A stretch of DNA of 64,000 bases from Candidatus Gastranaerophilales bacterium (GTDB lineage: Bacteria; Cyanobacteriota; Vampirovibrionia; Gastranaerophilales; Gastranaerophilaceae), in NCBI GenBank assembly GCA_944323625.1, contig CALUTD010000009.1:1-64000 (forward strand). Reading direction: 5' to 3'. Of this stretch, positions 17,273 through 25,931 are shown in pieces. A model generated the notes under the pieces. That model was given only the letters and a program-made list of their open reading frames with translations. It was not told the origin of the DNA and did no database searches. The translations under genes were made by a program, and so were the position numbers. Positions within the stretch are counted from its first letter, which is position 1. Every line of letters begins with the position of its first letter.

Positions 17273-18769
17273 ATGCAAGAAACCGATATTAAAGAATCAA
17301 CATCATCAATTGATACAATAAGGGCAGGAAGAATACATAAAGCAAATGAATTAAGAGAAAAAGGGATAAATCCGTATCCGTATAAGTTTAATAAAACAGC
17401 TTCCGCACAAGAATTACAGGAAAAATATAAAGAACTTGAAGCTGGAGAAGAAACCCAAGACCGTTACAGTGTGGCGGGAAGAGTAATGGCCATAAGAAAT
17501 TCAGGAATGTTTATAGATTTGATGGATGATTCAGGCAAGATACAAATTTTTTCTCATAAACAAAATATTGACCCCGAAAAAATAAAGCTTTTAAAATTAG
17601 TGGATATCGGTGATATTATGGGATTTACCGGAGATATAAGAAGAACTCCCAGGGGTGAATTAAGTATAAAAGCGGTGGATTTTGAAATTTTAACAAAATC
17701 ACTAAAACCGCTGCCGGAAAAATTCCATGGACTTACAGATGTTGAAACACGTTACCGCCAACGTTATGTTGATATGATAATGAATCCCGAAGTCAAAGAA
17801 ACATTCAGAAAAAGAGGATTAATAATTCAAAAAATCAGAGAATTTCTGACCTCACAAGGATTTTTGGAGGTTGAAACTCCAATGCTTCATTCACAAGCCG
17901 GAGGAGCTAATGCAAGACCGTTTGAAACTCATCATAATGCGCTTGATATACCTATGTATATGAGAATAGCCCCTGAACTTCATTTAAAAAGACTTATGGT
18001 GGGCGGTTTATCAGAAAAGATATTTGAAATTAACCGCTGTTTTAGAAACGAAGGTATAGACTCACTTCATAATCCCGAATTTACTACAATAGAGCTCTAT
18101 CAGGCTTATGTTGACTATAATGACATGATGACTTTGACTGAAAATATGGTTGCCTTTGTTGCAAAAGAAGTTTTGGGAACAACAAAAATTAAATATGGAG
18201 ATAATGAAATAGATTTAACTCCTCCGTGGGACAGAAAAACAATGATAGGCTCAATTAAAGAAGCTACAGGAGTAGATTTTGGCGATTTTCTTACGGCACA
18301 GGAAGCTCAAGAAGCAGCCAAAAATTTAGGGGTTGAACTTGAAGAAAATATGAACTGGGGTAAAATTGTTGAAGCAGTCTTTGAAGATAAAGTTGAACCT
18401 TATATTATTCAACCCGTTCATATAATGGATTACCCTAGAGAAATTTCGCCATTAGCCAAAGTTCACAGAAATAACCCTCGTCTTACTGAACGTTTTGAAT
18501 CAAAAGTGAATGGTTGGGAGCTTGCAAATGCTTTCTCTGAACTTACGGACCCGGTTGATCAAAGAGAAAGATTTGAAGCACAAGCACAGGCAAAAGCTCA
18601 AGGAGATGAAGAAGCTTGTGATATAGATGAAGATTTCATTAATGCACTTGAATATGGTATGCCACCTACTGGCGGAATGGGCATGGGAATTGACAGATTG
18701 GTTATGCTGCTTACTGCATCAACCACTATACGTGATGTAATTGCATTCCCTACCATGAAAAATAAATAG
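17273..18769 (+). CDS. lysS: Lysyl-tRNA synthetase, class II
   Basis: The 498-residue enzyme charges tRNA-Lys. It has the N-terminal OB anticodon-binding domain (about 55-145) and the class II catalytic core, with motif 2 (FRNEGIDSLHNPEFT) and motif 3 (GGMGMGIDRLVMLL). I place the start at the ATG at 17273 because TTGGAGGC lies just before it. An ATG six codons earlier is part of that ribosome site region. Length and motifs are standard. Confidence 0.96.
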   Translation: MQETDIKESTSSIDTIRAGRIHKANELREKGINPYPYKFNKTASAQELQEKYKELEAGEETQDRYSVAGRVMAIRNSGMFIDLMDDSGKIQIFSHKQNIDPEKIKLLKLVDIGDIMGFTGDIRRTPRGELSIKAVDFEILTKSLKPLPEKFHGLTDVETRYRQRYVDMIMNPEVKETFRKRGLIIQKIREFLTSQGFLEVETPMLHSQAGGANARPFETHHNALDIPMYMRIAPELHLKRLMVGGLSEKIFEINRCFRNEGIDSLHNPEFTTIELYQAYVDYNDMMTLTENMVAFVAKEVLGTTKIKYGDNEIDLTPPWDRKTMIGSIKEATGVDFGDFLTAQEAQEAAKNLGVELEENMNWGKIVEAVFEDKVEPYIIQPVHIMDYPREISPLAKVHRNNPRLTERFESKVNGWELANAFSELTDPVDQRERFEAQAQAKAQGDEEACDIDEDFINALEYGMPPTGGMGMGIDRLVMLLTASTTIRDVIAFPTMKNK

Positions 18770-18787
18770 GAGATTTAAATTTACCTA

Positions 18788-18815
18788 TTGACTATATTGA
18801 AAAAAAGCCTATAAT
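18788..18815 (+). promoter_or_regulatory. Sigma70 promoter of the HU gene
   Basis: TTGACT, 16 bases, TATAAT, about 35 bases before the HU start codon. This is a near-consensus promoter, fitting a highly expressed nucleoid protein. Confidence 0.7.
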
Positions 18816-18850
18816 TAGAGATGTGATATTTAATGAAAGGGGTTTATTCC

Positions 18851-19144
18851 ATGAATAAAGAAGATTTAGTACAAGAAGTATCAAAGAAAGCTAAAGTTAC
18901 TCAAAAAGAAGCTTATGAAATTATCAATACTATTATGTCTACTATTGAAAAGACAGTAGCTAAAGGTAAAAAAGTTACATTAGTTGGTTTTGGTACTTTT
19001 GAATCAAGAAAAAGAGCTGCAAGAACAGGCCGTAACCCTCAAACAGGTGCGACAATTAAAATTGCTGCTAAAAATGCACCTGTATTTACTGCAGGTAAGA
19101 ATTTTAAAGAAATTGTTAACGGCAAAGTACTTGCAAAAAAATAA
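18851..19144 (+). CDS. DNA-binding protein HU
   Basis: The 97-residue histone-like protein begins MNKEDLVQEVSKKAK and has the conserved DNA-binding arm (GRNPQTG, then IKIAAKNAP). It bends and compacts DNA as a dimer. The start at 18851 follows AAAGGGG; an upstream in-frame ATG at 18833 would add six unrelated residues. It has its own promoter and terminator. Confidence 0.95.
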   Translation: MNKEDLVQEVSKKAKVTQKEAYEIINTIMSTIEKTVAKGKKVTLVGFGTFESRKRAARTGRNPQTGATIKIAAKNAPVFTAGKNFKEIVNGKVLAKK

Positions 19145-19167
19145 GAATCTGATTTTTATAAATTATG

Positions 19168-19199
19168 ACGGAAATACATGTTATTGTATTTCCGTTTTT
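19168..19199 (+). terminator. Terminator after HU gene
   Basis: The stem ACGGAAATA/TATTTCCGT is followed by TTTTTAT, about 25 bases after the HU stop. Confidence 0.8.
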
Positions 19200-19211
19200 A
19201 TATTTTTGGGG

Positions 19212-19480
19212 TTGAAGTAAAGTGAAATTTGCGCAAGGGTGAAGCGTAGCAAACCCGAGTATGTGAAGCCTGTAAGCGAATTGGAGGCGTAAACCGAATG
19301 AGCGACTCGAGCGATAGACAGCAAATTTCAAGAAGCAAATCCAAGAAGCGGATTGCCGGCAGAGTGCGAAGGCTTAGCTGCGTTAACAGACAACCGGAGT
19401 CACGTTTATATGGAAGCAACTCCCGCTCCCGCAGCCGACAACCAAGCAATGCGAGCAACACTGGATTAAATTTTAAATGA
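19212..19480. repeat. GC-rich dispersed repeat island
   Basis: About 270 bases of higher GC than the surroundings, with no credible gene. It contains the hairpin module CAAATCCAAGAAGCGGATT (19333-19352), also present three times at 37612-37832 and inverted near 28781-28801. Its 3' part matches the degenerate repeat at 8396-8640. Frames open in both strands (for example 19298-19480) are Ser/Arg-rich and spurious. The remaining 150 bases to 19631 are plain AT-rich DNA. Confidence 0.6.
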
Positions 19481-19631
19481 ACATACAGATTGATTTTTTA
19501 TCTCAGACATTTTGATTATCATTGCTAATCTAATCCATAAAATTTCAAAAAATTTCTGTCATTACCCTTATAAAATTTTTCTGTTCTAGACAGAATAAAC
19601 TAATATTATTACGAGTTAATATAACTCATAT

Positions 19632-20186
19632 TTACTTCTCAACTTTCGGAAATTTATTCGGATTAAGATATTTAACAACTCTCGCCGGACTGCCAACAAC
19701 TACAGCGTTATCGGGAACATCTTTTGTAACAATAGCGCCGGCACCGACAACGGCATTTTCACCAATGGTTACACCGGGCAGTATTGTTACGTTTACGCCT
19801 ATCCATACATTTCTTTTTATATGAACAGGTTTGCAAGTTATGATATTTCTTTCGTAAAAATCATGGTTATTTGTTGCAATAGTGCAGTTCAATGAAATCA
19901 TTGTATCATCATCAATCGTTAAACCGCCGGCTGACATACATTGAAAACCGTTCAGAATAACTACATTTTTCCCGATTTTTACCTTATCCGCCAAAAGTGT
20001 AAATATTGGAGGGTGAATTACCGTTCCTTCTCCAAGCGTATTATTAAAAAGTTCATCTATAAGTCTTTTGCACTCAGGACTTGTCGGCATTGTGTGATTA
20101 ATTTTAAAACATAATTCGGAACTTCTTTTTGCTTCCGCAATTCTTTTAGGTTCTTGAGTGTTTACGTCAATTCTAATTTCTTCCAT
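19632..20186 (-). CDS. Sugar O-acetyltransferase, left-handed beta-helix (LacA/Maa type)
   Basis: The 184-residue protein has the N-terminal helical region of maltose/galactoside acetyltransferases and then hexapeptide repeats (IGENAVVGAGAIVTKDVPDN) with the catalytic-type histidine in TNNHDFYER. It would acetylate a sugar hydroxyl from acetyl-CoA. The start is placed at 20186 because GAGGG lies before that ATG, not before an ATG eight codons upstream. It is divergent from a TetR regulator across a shared intergenic region containing a 29-bp operator-like repeat. Confidence 0.85.
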   Translation of the reverse strand: MEEIRIDVNTQEPKRIAEAKRSSELCFKINHTMPTSPECKRLIDELFNNTLGEGTVIHPPIFTLLADKVKIGKNVVILNGFQCMSAGGLTIDDDTMISLNCTIATNNHDFYERNIITCKPVHIKRNVWIGVNVTILPGVTIGENAVVGAGAIVTKDVPDNAVVVGSPARVVKYLNPNKFPKVEK

Positions 20187-20238
20187 TTTATTTCCCTCAT
20201 AATTTTTCATAAAAAAATAATACCATAAAAATTACAAT

Positions 20239-20267
20239 ATGACTATAGGTCATTGACTTTTAGTCAT
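20239..20267. promoter_or_regulatory. Operator-like repeat, copy 1
   Basis: This 29-base sequence begins ATGACTATAGGTCATTGAC and ends TTAGTCAT. It is built of alternating TGAC/GTCA half sites. An almost identical copy (26 of 29 bases) lies at 22877-22905 upstream of an aldo/keto reductase. Its position between the divergent acetyltransferase and the TetR gene suggests it is the TetR binding site. Confidence 0.65.
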
Positions 20268-20310
20268 AAATATGTTAACATTATGCTATATTCACAAACA
20301 GGAGCAAGAG

Positions 20311-20916
20311 ATGAATAAAAGACAAAAATCGGCACAGGAAACTAAACATAAGCTTATAACAGCAGGGCTGGAACTTCTTAAAGAAAAAGGGTTTGATGCA
20401 ATAAATGTTGAAGATATTACCAAAAAGGCGGGTGTTGCTAAAGGCACTTTTTATATTTATTTCAAACGTAAAGAAGATATAGTCCTTGATATAAGTAGAG
20501 TTCCGTTTGATAAAATTGCGGAAGAACTGCAAAAAATGGAAGGTCTGACAATAACAGAAAAGTTGCCACATTATTTTCACCGCTTTATGGAATGTGTTGA
20601 ATCCTGCGGGATAAACACCTGTCGTCAATGGACAAGAGACGTATTAGATCCCAATAATGTTCCTGAGACCAAAGACGGTCAGAAGTGGAAATACGATTTT
20701 GAAATGCTGAAAGGTATATTAGAGGATGCCGTTTCTAAAGGTGAATTAAAAAAAGATACTCCTGTTGAACTTTTGACACATATTATAATATCCGAACTCT
20801 ATGGAATGATGACCTGCTGGTGCATGTCAGACGGCAAGTTCGAGCCGCTTGATTGGACGGACAGGTTTTGCAAAATTCAGATTGATGCAATTTTTAAGCA
20901 GTATATAAGGAGGTAA
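20311..20916 (+). CDS. TetR family transcriptional regulator
   Basis: The 201-residue protein has an N-terminal TetR helix-turn-helix (INVEDITKKAGVAKGTFYIYF) and a helical ligand-binding C-terminal domain containing several cysteines (CVESCGINTCR). The start at 20311 follows AGGAGC; an earlier in-frame ATG lacks a site. It lies four bases before an aldo/keto reductase gene and divergent from an acetyltransferase, with an operator-like repeat in between, so it probably regulates both. Ligand unknown, perhaps a reactive carbonyl. Confidence 0.88.
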   Translation: MNKRQKSAQETKHKLITAGLELLKEKGFDAINVEDITKKAGVAKGTFYIYFKRKEDIVLDISRVPFDKIAEELQKMEGLTITEKLPHYFHRFMECVESCGINTCRQWTRDVLDPNNVPETKDGQKWKYDFEMLKGILEDAVSKGELKKDTPVELLTHIIISELYGMMTCWCMSDGKFEPLDWTDRFCKIQIDAIFKQYIRR

Positions 20917-20919
20917 TTT

Positions 20920-21765
20920 ATGCAGACAGTAAAATTAAACAATGGCGTGGAAATGCCGATTTTAGGTTTTGGTGTATATCAGGTGCCTGACCACAACGAA
21001 TGCGAAAGAGTCGTGTCAGAAGCATTGGACGTAGGTTACAGATTAATAGATACTGCACAGGCTTATTTTAACGAAGAAGCCGTTGGAAATGCCATTAAAA
21101 AGAGCGGTGTTGACAGAAAAGATATTTTTCTTGTAACAAAAATTTGGATTTCAAATGCAGGAGAAGAAAAAGCATATAAATCAATTGATGAATCTTTAAG
21201 GAAATTACAGACAGATTATGTTGATTTGCTCTTAATACATCAGCCTATAGGAGATTATTACGGAACATATAGAGCAATGGAAAAGGCTTACAAAGAAGGC
21301 AAAGCCCGCGCAATAGGAATAAGCAATTTCTATCCGGACAGATTTGTTGATTTATCCCACTTTGTAGAAATCCAACCGGCAATAAATCAGGTTGAAACTC
21401 ATGTATTTCAACAGCAAAAACTTGCAAGAGAGGTTATGAAAAAATATAATACGCAAATTATGTCTTGGGGGCCTTTTGCAGAAGGAAGAAATAATTACTT
21501 CAAAAATGAAACACTAAAAAAAATCGGTGTAAAATATGGTAAATCCGTTGCTCAAGTTGCTTTGAGATTTTTGACTCAGGAAGGTGTAATCGTAATTCCG
21601 AAATCCACTCACAGAAACAGAATGGAAGAAAACTTCAATATCTTTGATTTTGAACTTTCTTCTGATGATTTGGACAAAATCAGAGCATTAGATACAGGAA
21701 AGAGTCTGTTTTTTTCTCACTATGATCCTGAAACTGTGGAATTTTTGGCAAATTTTGGTAAATAA
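20920..21765 (+). CDS. Aldo/keto reductase (2,5-diketogluconate reductase-like)
   Basis: The 281-residue TIM-barrel oxidoreductase has the complete catalytic tetrad D44, Y49, K74 and H107 and an NADPH-binding C-terminal motif (VIPKSTHRNRMEENF). It reduces aldehydes or ketones to alcohols with NADPH. A perfect AAGGAGG site precedes the ATG, overlapping the end of the TetR gene, so the two form an operon. The physiological substrate is unknown. Confidence 0.9.
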   Translation: MQTVKLNNGVEMPILGFGVYQVPDHNECERVVSEALDVGYRLIDTAQAYFNEEAVGNAIKKSGVDRKDIFLVTKIWISNAGEEKAYKSIDESLRKLQTDYVDLLLIHQPIGDYYGTYRAMEKAYKEGKARAIGISNFYPDRFVDLSHFVEIQPAINQVETHVFQQQKLAREVMKKYNTQIMSWGPFAEGRNNYFKNETLKKIGVKYGKSVAQVALRFLTQEGVIVIPKSTHRNRMEENFNIFDFELSSDDLDKIRALDTGKSLFFSHYDPETVEFLANFGK

Positions 21766-21800
21766 ATTATGAAAGCGTATATTTTAGAAGAAAAAGACAA

Positions 21801-21830
21801 AGCGGGATTTAAAGACATCCCGCTTCTTTT
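21801..21830 (+). terminator. Terminator between convergent aldo/keto reductase genes
   Basis: The stem AGCGGGAT/ATCCCGCT is followed by TCTTTT. The stem could serve both converging genes, although the T run is better on the plus strand. Confidence 0.75.
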
Positions 21831-21832
21831 AT

Positions 21833-22816
21833 TTATTTTCCGCTGTGTCCGCCAAAGACTAAAAAGTCCATTTTATCCAGCCTTTCATCAATGTTTTTAA
21901 TTTCATATTCTGTCAGAATTATGTTTGCAGAGTTTAGGTTTTCATATAACCTTTCAACTTTTCTGCTTCCGGGAATCGGGATAATATAAGGCTTTTTATT
22001 TAACATCCACGCAAGAGAAATTTGTGCAGGAGTTGCATTCTTTTCTTTTGCAAGATTATTTAAAATCTCCAGCAGTTCATCTGATTTTTCAAAACCTTCT
22101 TTTGTAAATTGAGGCATACTACTTCTGTAATCATCATTTGATGTAAATTTGGTTTCAGAATTATACTTTCCTGAAAGCAGACCGTTTGCAATAGGTGAAA
22201 ATGCAACAAATGCTATTCCTAATTCTTCTAACACAGGGAATAGTGATTCGTGCCGGCGTGCCATCATTGAATATCTGTTCTGGATTGCTGTCACTGGACA
22301 AACCGCGTGAGCTTTTCTTAAATAAGTTTCGTTAACTTCCGAAATCCCCCAGTATTTGATTTTACCTTCTTGAATTAGTTCTTTCATCATCTGTGCGACA
22401 ATTTCCGGTTCAACTTTAGGGTCAATTCTATGTTGATAATATAAATCAATATAATCAACTCCAAGATGTTTAAGACTGCTTTCTACGGATTTTTTAATTT
22501 TTTCGGGAGAACTGTCCATACTTAATGATTTATCAGGATTGCGGCTTACACCGAATTTCGTTGCAATTATAACTTTATCTCTGACTGATTTTAGAGCTTC
22601 GCCAACAAGTTCTTCGTTATATGAAATTGTGCCGTCTGTATTCAACCCAGTATAACATTCTGCCGTATCAAAGAAATTGTATCCCATATCAAAAGCAGAT
22701 TTTATGGTTTTTATAGCCTCAGATTTTTCTGTTGCTTCTCCGTATGCGTGGCTAAACCCCATACACCCTAAACCGAGCGGAGAAACTTTGTCATTTCCGA
22801 GTTTTCTATAATTCAT
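21833..22816 (-). CDS. Aldo/keto reductase (AKR13-like)
   Basis: The 327-residue protein starts MNYRKLGNDKVSPLGLGCMG and has the tetrad D50, Y55, K87 and H129 and the C-terminal IPIPGSRKVERL cofactor motif, typical of YajO/AKR13-like reductases. It is convergent with the first reductase. Its promoter region holds the second copy of the 29-bp operator-like sequence, so the same TetR protein probably controls it. AGGAGG lies just upstream of the start. Confidence 0.9.
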   Translation of the reverse strand: MNYRKLGNDKVSPLGLGCMGFSHAYGEATEKSEAIKTIKSAFDMGYNFFDTAECYTGLNTDGTISYNEELVGEALKSVRDKVIIATKFGVSRNPDKSLSMDSSPEKIKKSVESSLKHLGVDYIDLYYQHRIDPKVEPEIVAQMMKELIQEGKIKYWGISEVNETYLRKAHAVCPVTAIQNRYSMMARRHESLFPVLEELGIAFVAFSPIANGLLSGKYNSETKFTSNDDYRSSMPQFTKEGFEKSDELLEILNNLAKEKNATPAQISLAWMLNKKPYIIPIPGSRKVERLYENLNSANIILTEYEIKNIDERLDKMDFLVFGGHSGK

Positions 22817-22876
22817 ATTGGCCTCCTTTTTGAAAATTTTCTATTTGCAAAAACATAATATCACAAAAAGTCAAAA

Positions 22877-22905
22877 ATGACTATAAGTCATTGACTATTG
22901 GTCAT
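22877..22905. promoter_or_regulatory. Operator-like repeat, copy 2
   Basis: Begins ATGACTATAAGTCATTGAC and ends TTGGTCAT. It differs from the copy at 20239-20267 at three positions only. It lies 60 bases before the minus-strand aldo/keto reductase start, where a repressor site would be expected. Confidence 0.65.
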
Positions 22906-23495
22906 GCTTTTGTTTTTCTTAATAATATTATTTCTTTTCACAAAAATAACCGGGAATACTAAGGTTAAGACTTACATATTACACTAATCAAATGAGTTAC
23001 TTATTAAATTATGTTGAAAATGCGGGCGATACTGAATTAAATTTTTCTTTGATTGAGAAAGTTTTTTATCTAGTTGTATATAACATGACGGATAAATTTG
23101 AAATAGGGAATGTGGGGATAGTTTAGGTGTTGTTTAGATTTAAGCCACTTCCCTGAATTTAAGAAAAATTATTCTTTTTATCCTTTATTTATCCTTAGAA
23201 TTATCCTTTTTTCTAAAACAATGTTTTGATTTTGGCTTAAACTCCGACGGGATTTAAATCTTCGCAAGGATAGAAAAAGGATAAAACTTCCAAGAAGTGG
23301 GAAAATTTTCTCGAATTAGTAAATTCACATTACATAACAGTTTTTCGGTGCAAATAATTGCACCCTACTGACTAAAATAGTGAGAGATTTATATTTATAT
23401 TGTTACAAATTATTAAATTTTTTGAAATTTCACGCAATTAATTATTATTTTTTGCTTTTATATGAATAATACTTTAAAAAGAAAGGGGAATGCTT
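22906..23495. other. Gene-free region with possible RNA structure
   Basis: No credible gene. Complementary segments are visible: TTTTATCCTTT (about 23177) with AAAGGATAAAA (about 23275), AGCCACTTC (about 23143) with GAAGTGG (about 23295), and a tight hairpin GGTGCAA/TTGCACC at 23347-23364. They could fold one long leader for the gene at 23496, or be a decayed repeat. I recognise no riboswitch consensus. Confidence 0.3.
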
Positions 23496-24107
23496 ATGAC
23501 TGCAATTTCATTTGGTTCAATGTTCAATCCTGAAAGAGTCAATTCAAAAAAAGCCTTTAATCCGGAACATAATCTTGAAGGTTTTGCGTATGGTGATTCC
23601 GAAAGTCCAAAAGATTTTCCTGTTTTTCCAAATGAACAAATAGGAAGAACCCAAGTTAAAACCTGTGCAAAACGTCCTATGCCGCACAAATTAGAATTAA
23701 CAAATGAAGATAAAGAATTTTTATCTAAATTAACTTCTAGTATGTATGGTTTCCATGATAATAGTAATAATTTTTGGGTTCATACAAAAAAACCAACACA
23801 AGGGCAAATTCCGAATTTAATTATGGGTGATGGTAAACTTATTGATGAATCTCGTCTTGAATTTGCAAATAGTCTTGTCGATAACAAAACACAGGCATTT
23901 CAAATTGCAGGAAATGATAAACTTGGGGGTAATAAGTTAATTACGGTTGTAAAAAATAATGAAACAAATATAACAACAATGTATACATGTGATTCCAAAC
24001 AATGTGTGCCTATGACAATTGATAGTGATGTTAATATGGAAAAACTTGTATCTGCTATAACCGATAATCTTGTTGAAATTCAAGGTATTACTGTTTGGAA
24101 AGAGTAG
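23496..24107 (+). CDS. Unknown 203-residue protein with ISFG N-terminus
   Basis: The protein begins MTAISFGSMFNPE and is soluble, without membrane segments, with a few cysteines (CAKRP, CDSKQC). No family recognised. The start at 23496 is preferred over an ATG two codons earlier because AAAGGGG lies eight bases upstream. A long gene-free region precedes it and a strong hairpin follows. Short proteins beginning with an ISFG-like motif seem to recur in related gut bacteria, but that is a recollection, not shown here. Confidence 0.65.
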   Translation: MTAISFGSMFNPERVNSKKAFNPEHNLEGFAYGDSESPKDFPVFPNEQIGRTQVKTCAKRPMPHKLELTNEDKEFLSKLTSSMYGFHDNSNNFWVHTKKPTQGQIPNLIMGDGKLIDESRLEFANSLVDNKTQAFQIAGNDKLGGNKLITVVKNNETNITTMYTCDSKQCVPMTIDSDVNMEKLVSAITDNLVEIQGITVWKE

Positions 24108-24191
24108 GTAGGTTGGGCATATCTGCCCAATAACTTGAAAAATTCTCATTTCATCTGATATTTTTTCTCAAACTGCAAGTCAAAACATATT

Positions 24192-24228
24192 GTAGGATGT
24201 GGTAAATCTATGATTTACCACATCCTAC
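24192..24228 (+). terminator. 17-bp perfect hairpin, probable terminator
   Basis: GTAGGATGTGGTAAATC and its exact complement are separated by TAT and followed by TATTTTATATA. It lies between the unknown gene ending at 24107 and the tRNA. Half of the same sequence (GATTTACCGCATCCTAC) reappears at 41954-41970, so the hairpin may also be a mobile repeat. A smaller stem (TTGGGCA/TGCCCAA) lies at 24113-24131. Confidence 0.6.
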
Positions 24229-24269
24229 TATTTTATATATATTTTGTAGTTGTAATTAAAAAACAAGAA

Positions 24270-24357
24270 CGGAGAGAGAGGGATTCGAACCCTCGGCAGA
24301 GTTGCCCCCTGCACAAATTTTCGAGATTTGCACCTTAAACCGCTCGGACATCTCTCC
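24270..24357 (-). tRNA. tRNA-Ser (anticodon CGA)
   Basis: The 88-base gene reads GGAGAGATGTCCGAGCGGTT at its 5' end and has the long variable arm of serine tRNAs (GCAGGGGGCAACTCTGC). The T arm GGGTTCGAATCCC pairs properly and the acceptor stem GGAGAGA/TCTCTCC is complete. The anticodon loop CTCGAAA gives anticodon CGA (plus-strand 24321-24323), decoding UCG. No CCA is encoded at the 3' end, consistent with the cca gene in this window. Confidence 0.93.
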
Positions 24358-24442
24358 TTGTTTAAAATTTTATTAAATAATTATCTTTTTATCAAGATTT
24401 TGTTATATTTAAATTAGAATTTTTTTACATGCGGAGGGACTT

Positions 24443-24856
24443 ATGAATTTTTATACTAAATATTTATGGTTTAATACAAAAAATCATAGAGAATATATAA
24501 ATATTACTAAAGAAGTAGAATTTGCTTTAAAAGAAAGCGGTATAAAAGAAGGAATGATTCTTGTAAGCGCAATGCATATTACTGCTGGAATATATGTTAA
24601 TGATGCCGAATCGGGACTTATTGCAGATATTGACAAATGGCTTGAGGACCTTGCACCTTTTAATATAAACTACAATCATCATGATACCGGCGAAACTAAC
24701 GGAGACAGCCATCTTAAAAGTCTTTTAATCGGGCATGAAGTAATTGTTCCTGTTACAAAGGGCGAACTTGATTTTGGACCCTGGCAGCAAATTTATTATG
24801 CTGAATTTGACGGACAAAGAAGAAAACGAGTTTTGATTAAAGTTATGGGGGAATAA
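24443..24856 (+). CDS. YjbQ (UPF0047) family protein
   Basis: The 137-residue protein has the YjbQ signature with histidines and acidic residues in [14 protein letters not shown] and the preceding [16 protein letters not shown]. Members have weak thiamine phosphate synthase activity in vitro, and their true role is unsettled. A GGAGGG site precedes the ATG. The stop overlaps the ATG of the M14-like gene by one base, so the two are co-expressed. Confidence 0.9.
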   Translation: MNFYTKYLWFNTKNHREYINITKEVEFALKESGIKEGMILVSAMHITAGIYVNDAESGLIADIDKWLEDLAPFNINYNHHDTGETNGDSHLKSLLIGHEVIVPVTKGELDFGPWQQIYYAEFDGQRRKRVLIKVMGE

Positions 24857-25500
24857 TGTTTAAAAAAGTTATTTCTGAGCATACAATTCAAGGTAATGAA
24901 ATATTTCTTCTTGAATCTCAAAATGACAAATTTGATAAAACAGTTCTTATTATCGGAGTATTTCACGGAGAAGAACCTCAGGGGGAATATTTGATTAATC
25001 GTTTTTTAAAAACAGATTTGATGAATTTAAAAAATAAGCTGCTCATAATTCCATGCCTGAATCCTGACGGAAAAATTAAAAATCAAAGACAAAACTCAAA
25101 TTTAGTAGATTTAAACAGGAATTTTCCTACAAAAAACTGGAAAAGAACCGAAAAAAATGATTATTATGGGGGCGAATTTAGTGCAAGCGAAATTGAAACT
25201 AAATTTATAATTAATGTTTTGGATAATTACAGAATAGATGCAATACTTTCAATCCATGCTCCGTTTAAAATTGTTAATTATGACGGTCCGGCAAAGAATT
25301 TGGCAAACAAAATATCCTCGCTTACGGGCTATAAAGTCCAAAGTGATATAGGTTATCCGACACCGGGAAGTTTTGGAACGTATGCTGGAGTTGAAAGAAA
25401 TATTCCCACTATAACGCTTGAACTGCCCGAAAATGAAACTGACGAATCACTTTGGGCAGTTAATAAAAGTGTTTTTAGCTATTTTGCTTACGAGTTTTAA
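24856..25500 (+). CDS. M14-like zinc carboxypeptidase (murein peptide amidase/aspartoacylase group)
   Basis: The 214-residue protein has zinc ligands H37 and E40 (FHGEEPQGE) and H134 (SIHAPF), the substrate-binding N87-R88 (VDLNRNFP) and a catalytic-type glutamate at E189 (ITLELPENE). This compact form resembles MpaA, which trims the tripeptide released from peptidoglycan, but succinylglutamate desuccinylase-like activity cannot be excluded. No signal peptide, so it is cytoplasmic. It overlaps the YjbQ gene and converges on the next gene with a four-base overlap. Confidence 0.82.
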   Translation: MFKKVISEHTIQGNEIFLLESQNDKFDKTVLIIGVFHGEEPQGEYLINRFLKTDLMNLKNKLLIIPCLNPDGKIKNQRQNSNLVDLNRNFPTKNWKRTEKNDYYGGEFSASEIETKFIINVLDNYRIDAILSIHAPFKIVNYDGPAKNLANKISSLTGYKVQSDIGYPTPGSFGTYAGVERNIPTITLELPENETDESLWAVNKSVFSYFAYEF

Positions 25501-25916
25501 ACTTCTGTTTTTTGCAGCGCTTCTTCCTTTAATATATTTTCAACAAGCTCAGAGCAAAAACCCACCATAGAGCAGCAATGCTGCTTTCTTTCGGGTGAAT
25601 GAAACTCAAACCCTGCACTTAGTACTTTGCAGCAATTAACTTTATATTTTTTTGCAAATTCTTCGCTGAATTTTTTTGCAAGCGCTCTTGCTTTCATTCC
25701 GTCTCTTTCGTTTTGTTTCTTGCCGAAATTAGCACCTATTACCAATTGTGCACCTGCAACCGCACCGCAAAGGCATCTTACACCCATACCACCCGAAAAT
25801 GATGTTGCTGCGGATAACAAATCTTCTTTTGCGTATCCTTTATCTATTGCCGCTTGTACAACCGATTCAGAACATGAATAACCACTCATAAAATGTTTTA
25901 GTGCTAATTCTTTCAT
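25497..25916 (-). CDS. C_GCAxxG_C_C family redox protein
   Basis: The 139-residue protein contains the defining cysteine pattern: CSESV near residue 15, CLCGAVAGAQ near 50 (the GCAxxG core variant), and paired cysteines near the C-terminus (NCCKVL, HCCSMVGF). Family members are small probable redox or metal-binding proteins of anaerobes with unknown reactions. It sits upstream of nothing obvious and follows dnaB on the minus strand after a 15-base gap, so it may be the last gene of the coaD-dnaB transcript. Confidence 0.88.
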   Translation of the reverse strand: MKELALKHFMSGYSCSESVVQAAIDKGYAKEDLLSAATSFSGGMGVRCLCGAVAGAQLVIGANFGKKQNERDGMKARALAKKFSEEFAKKYKVNCCKVLSAGFEFHSPERKQHCCSMVGFCSELVENILKEEALQKTEV

Positions 25917-25931
25917 TTATTTCCCTTTCTG

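Noticed and set aside
19198-19480. Ser/Arg-rich frames in the GC-rich island after the HU gene
   Set aside because: They lie in a dispersed repeat that has a decayed, AT-rich copy at 8396-8640 without open frames.
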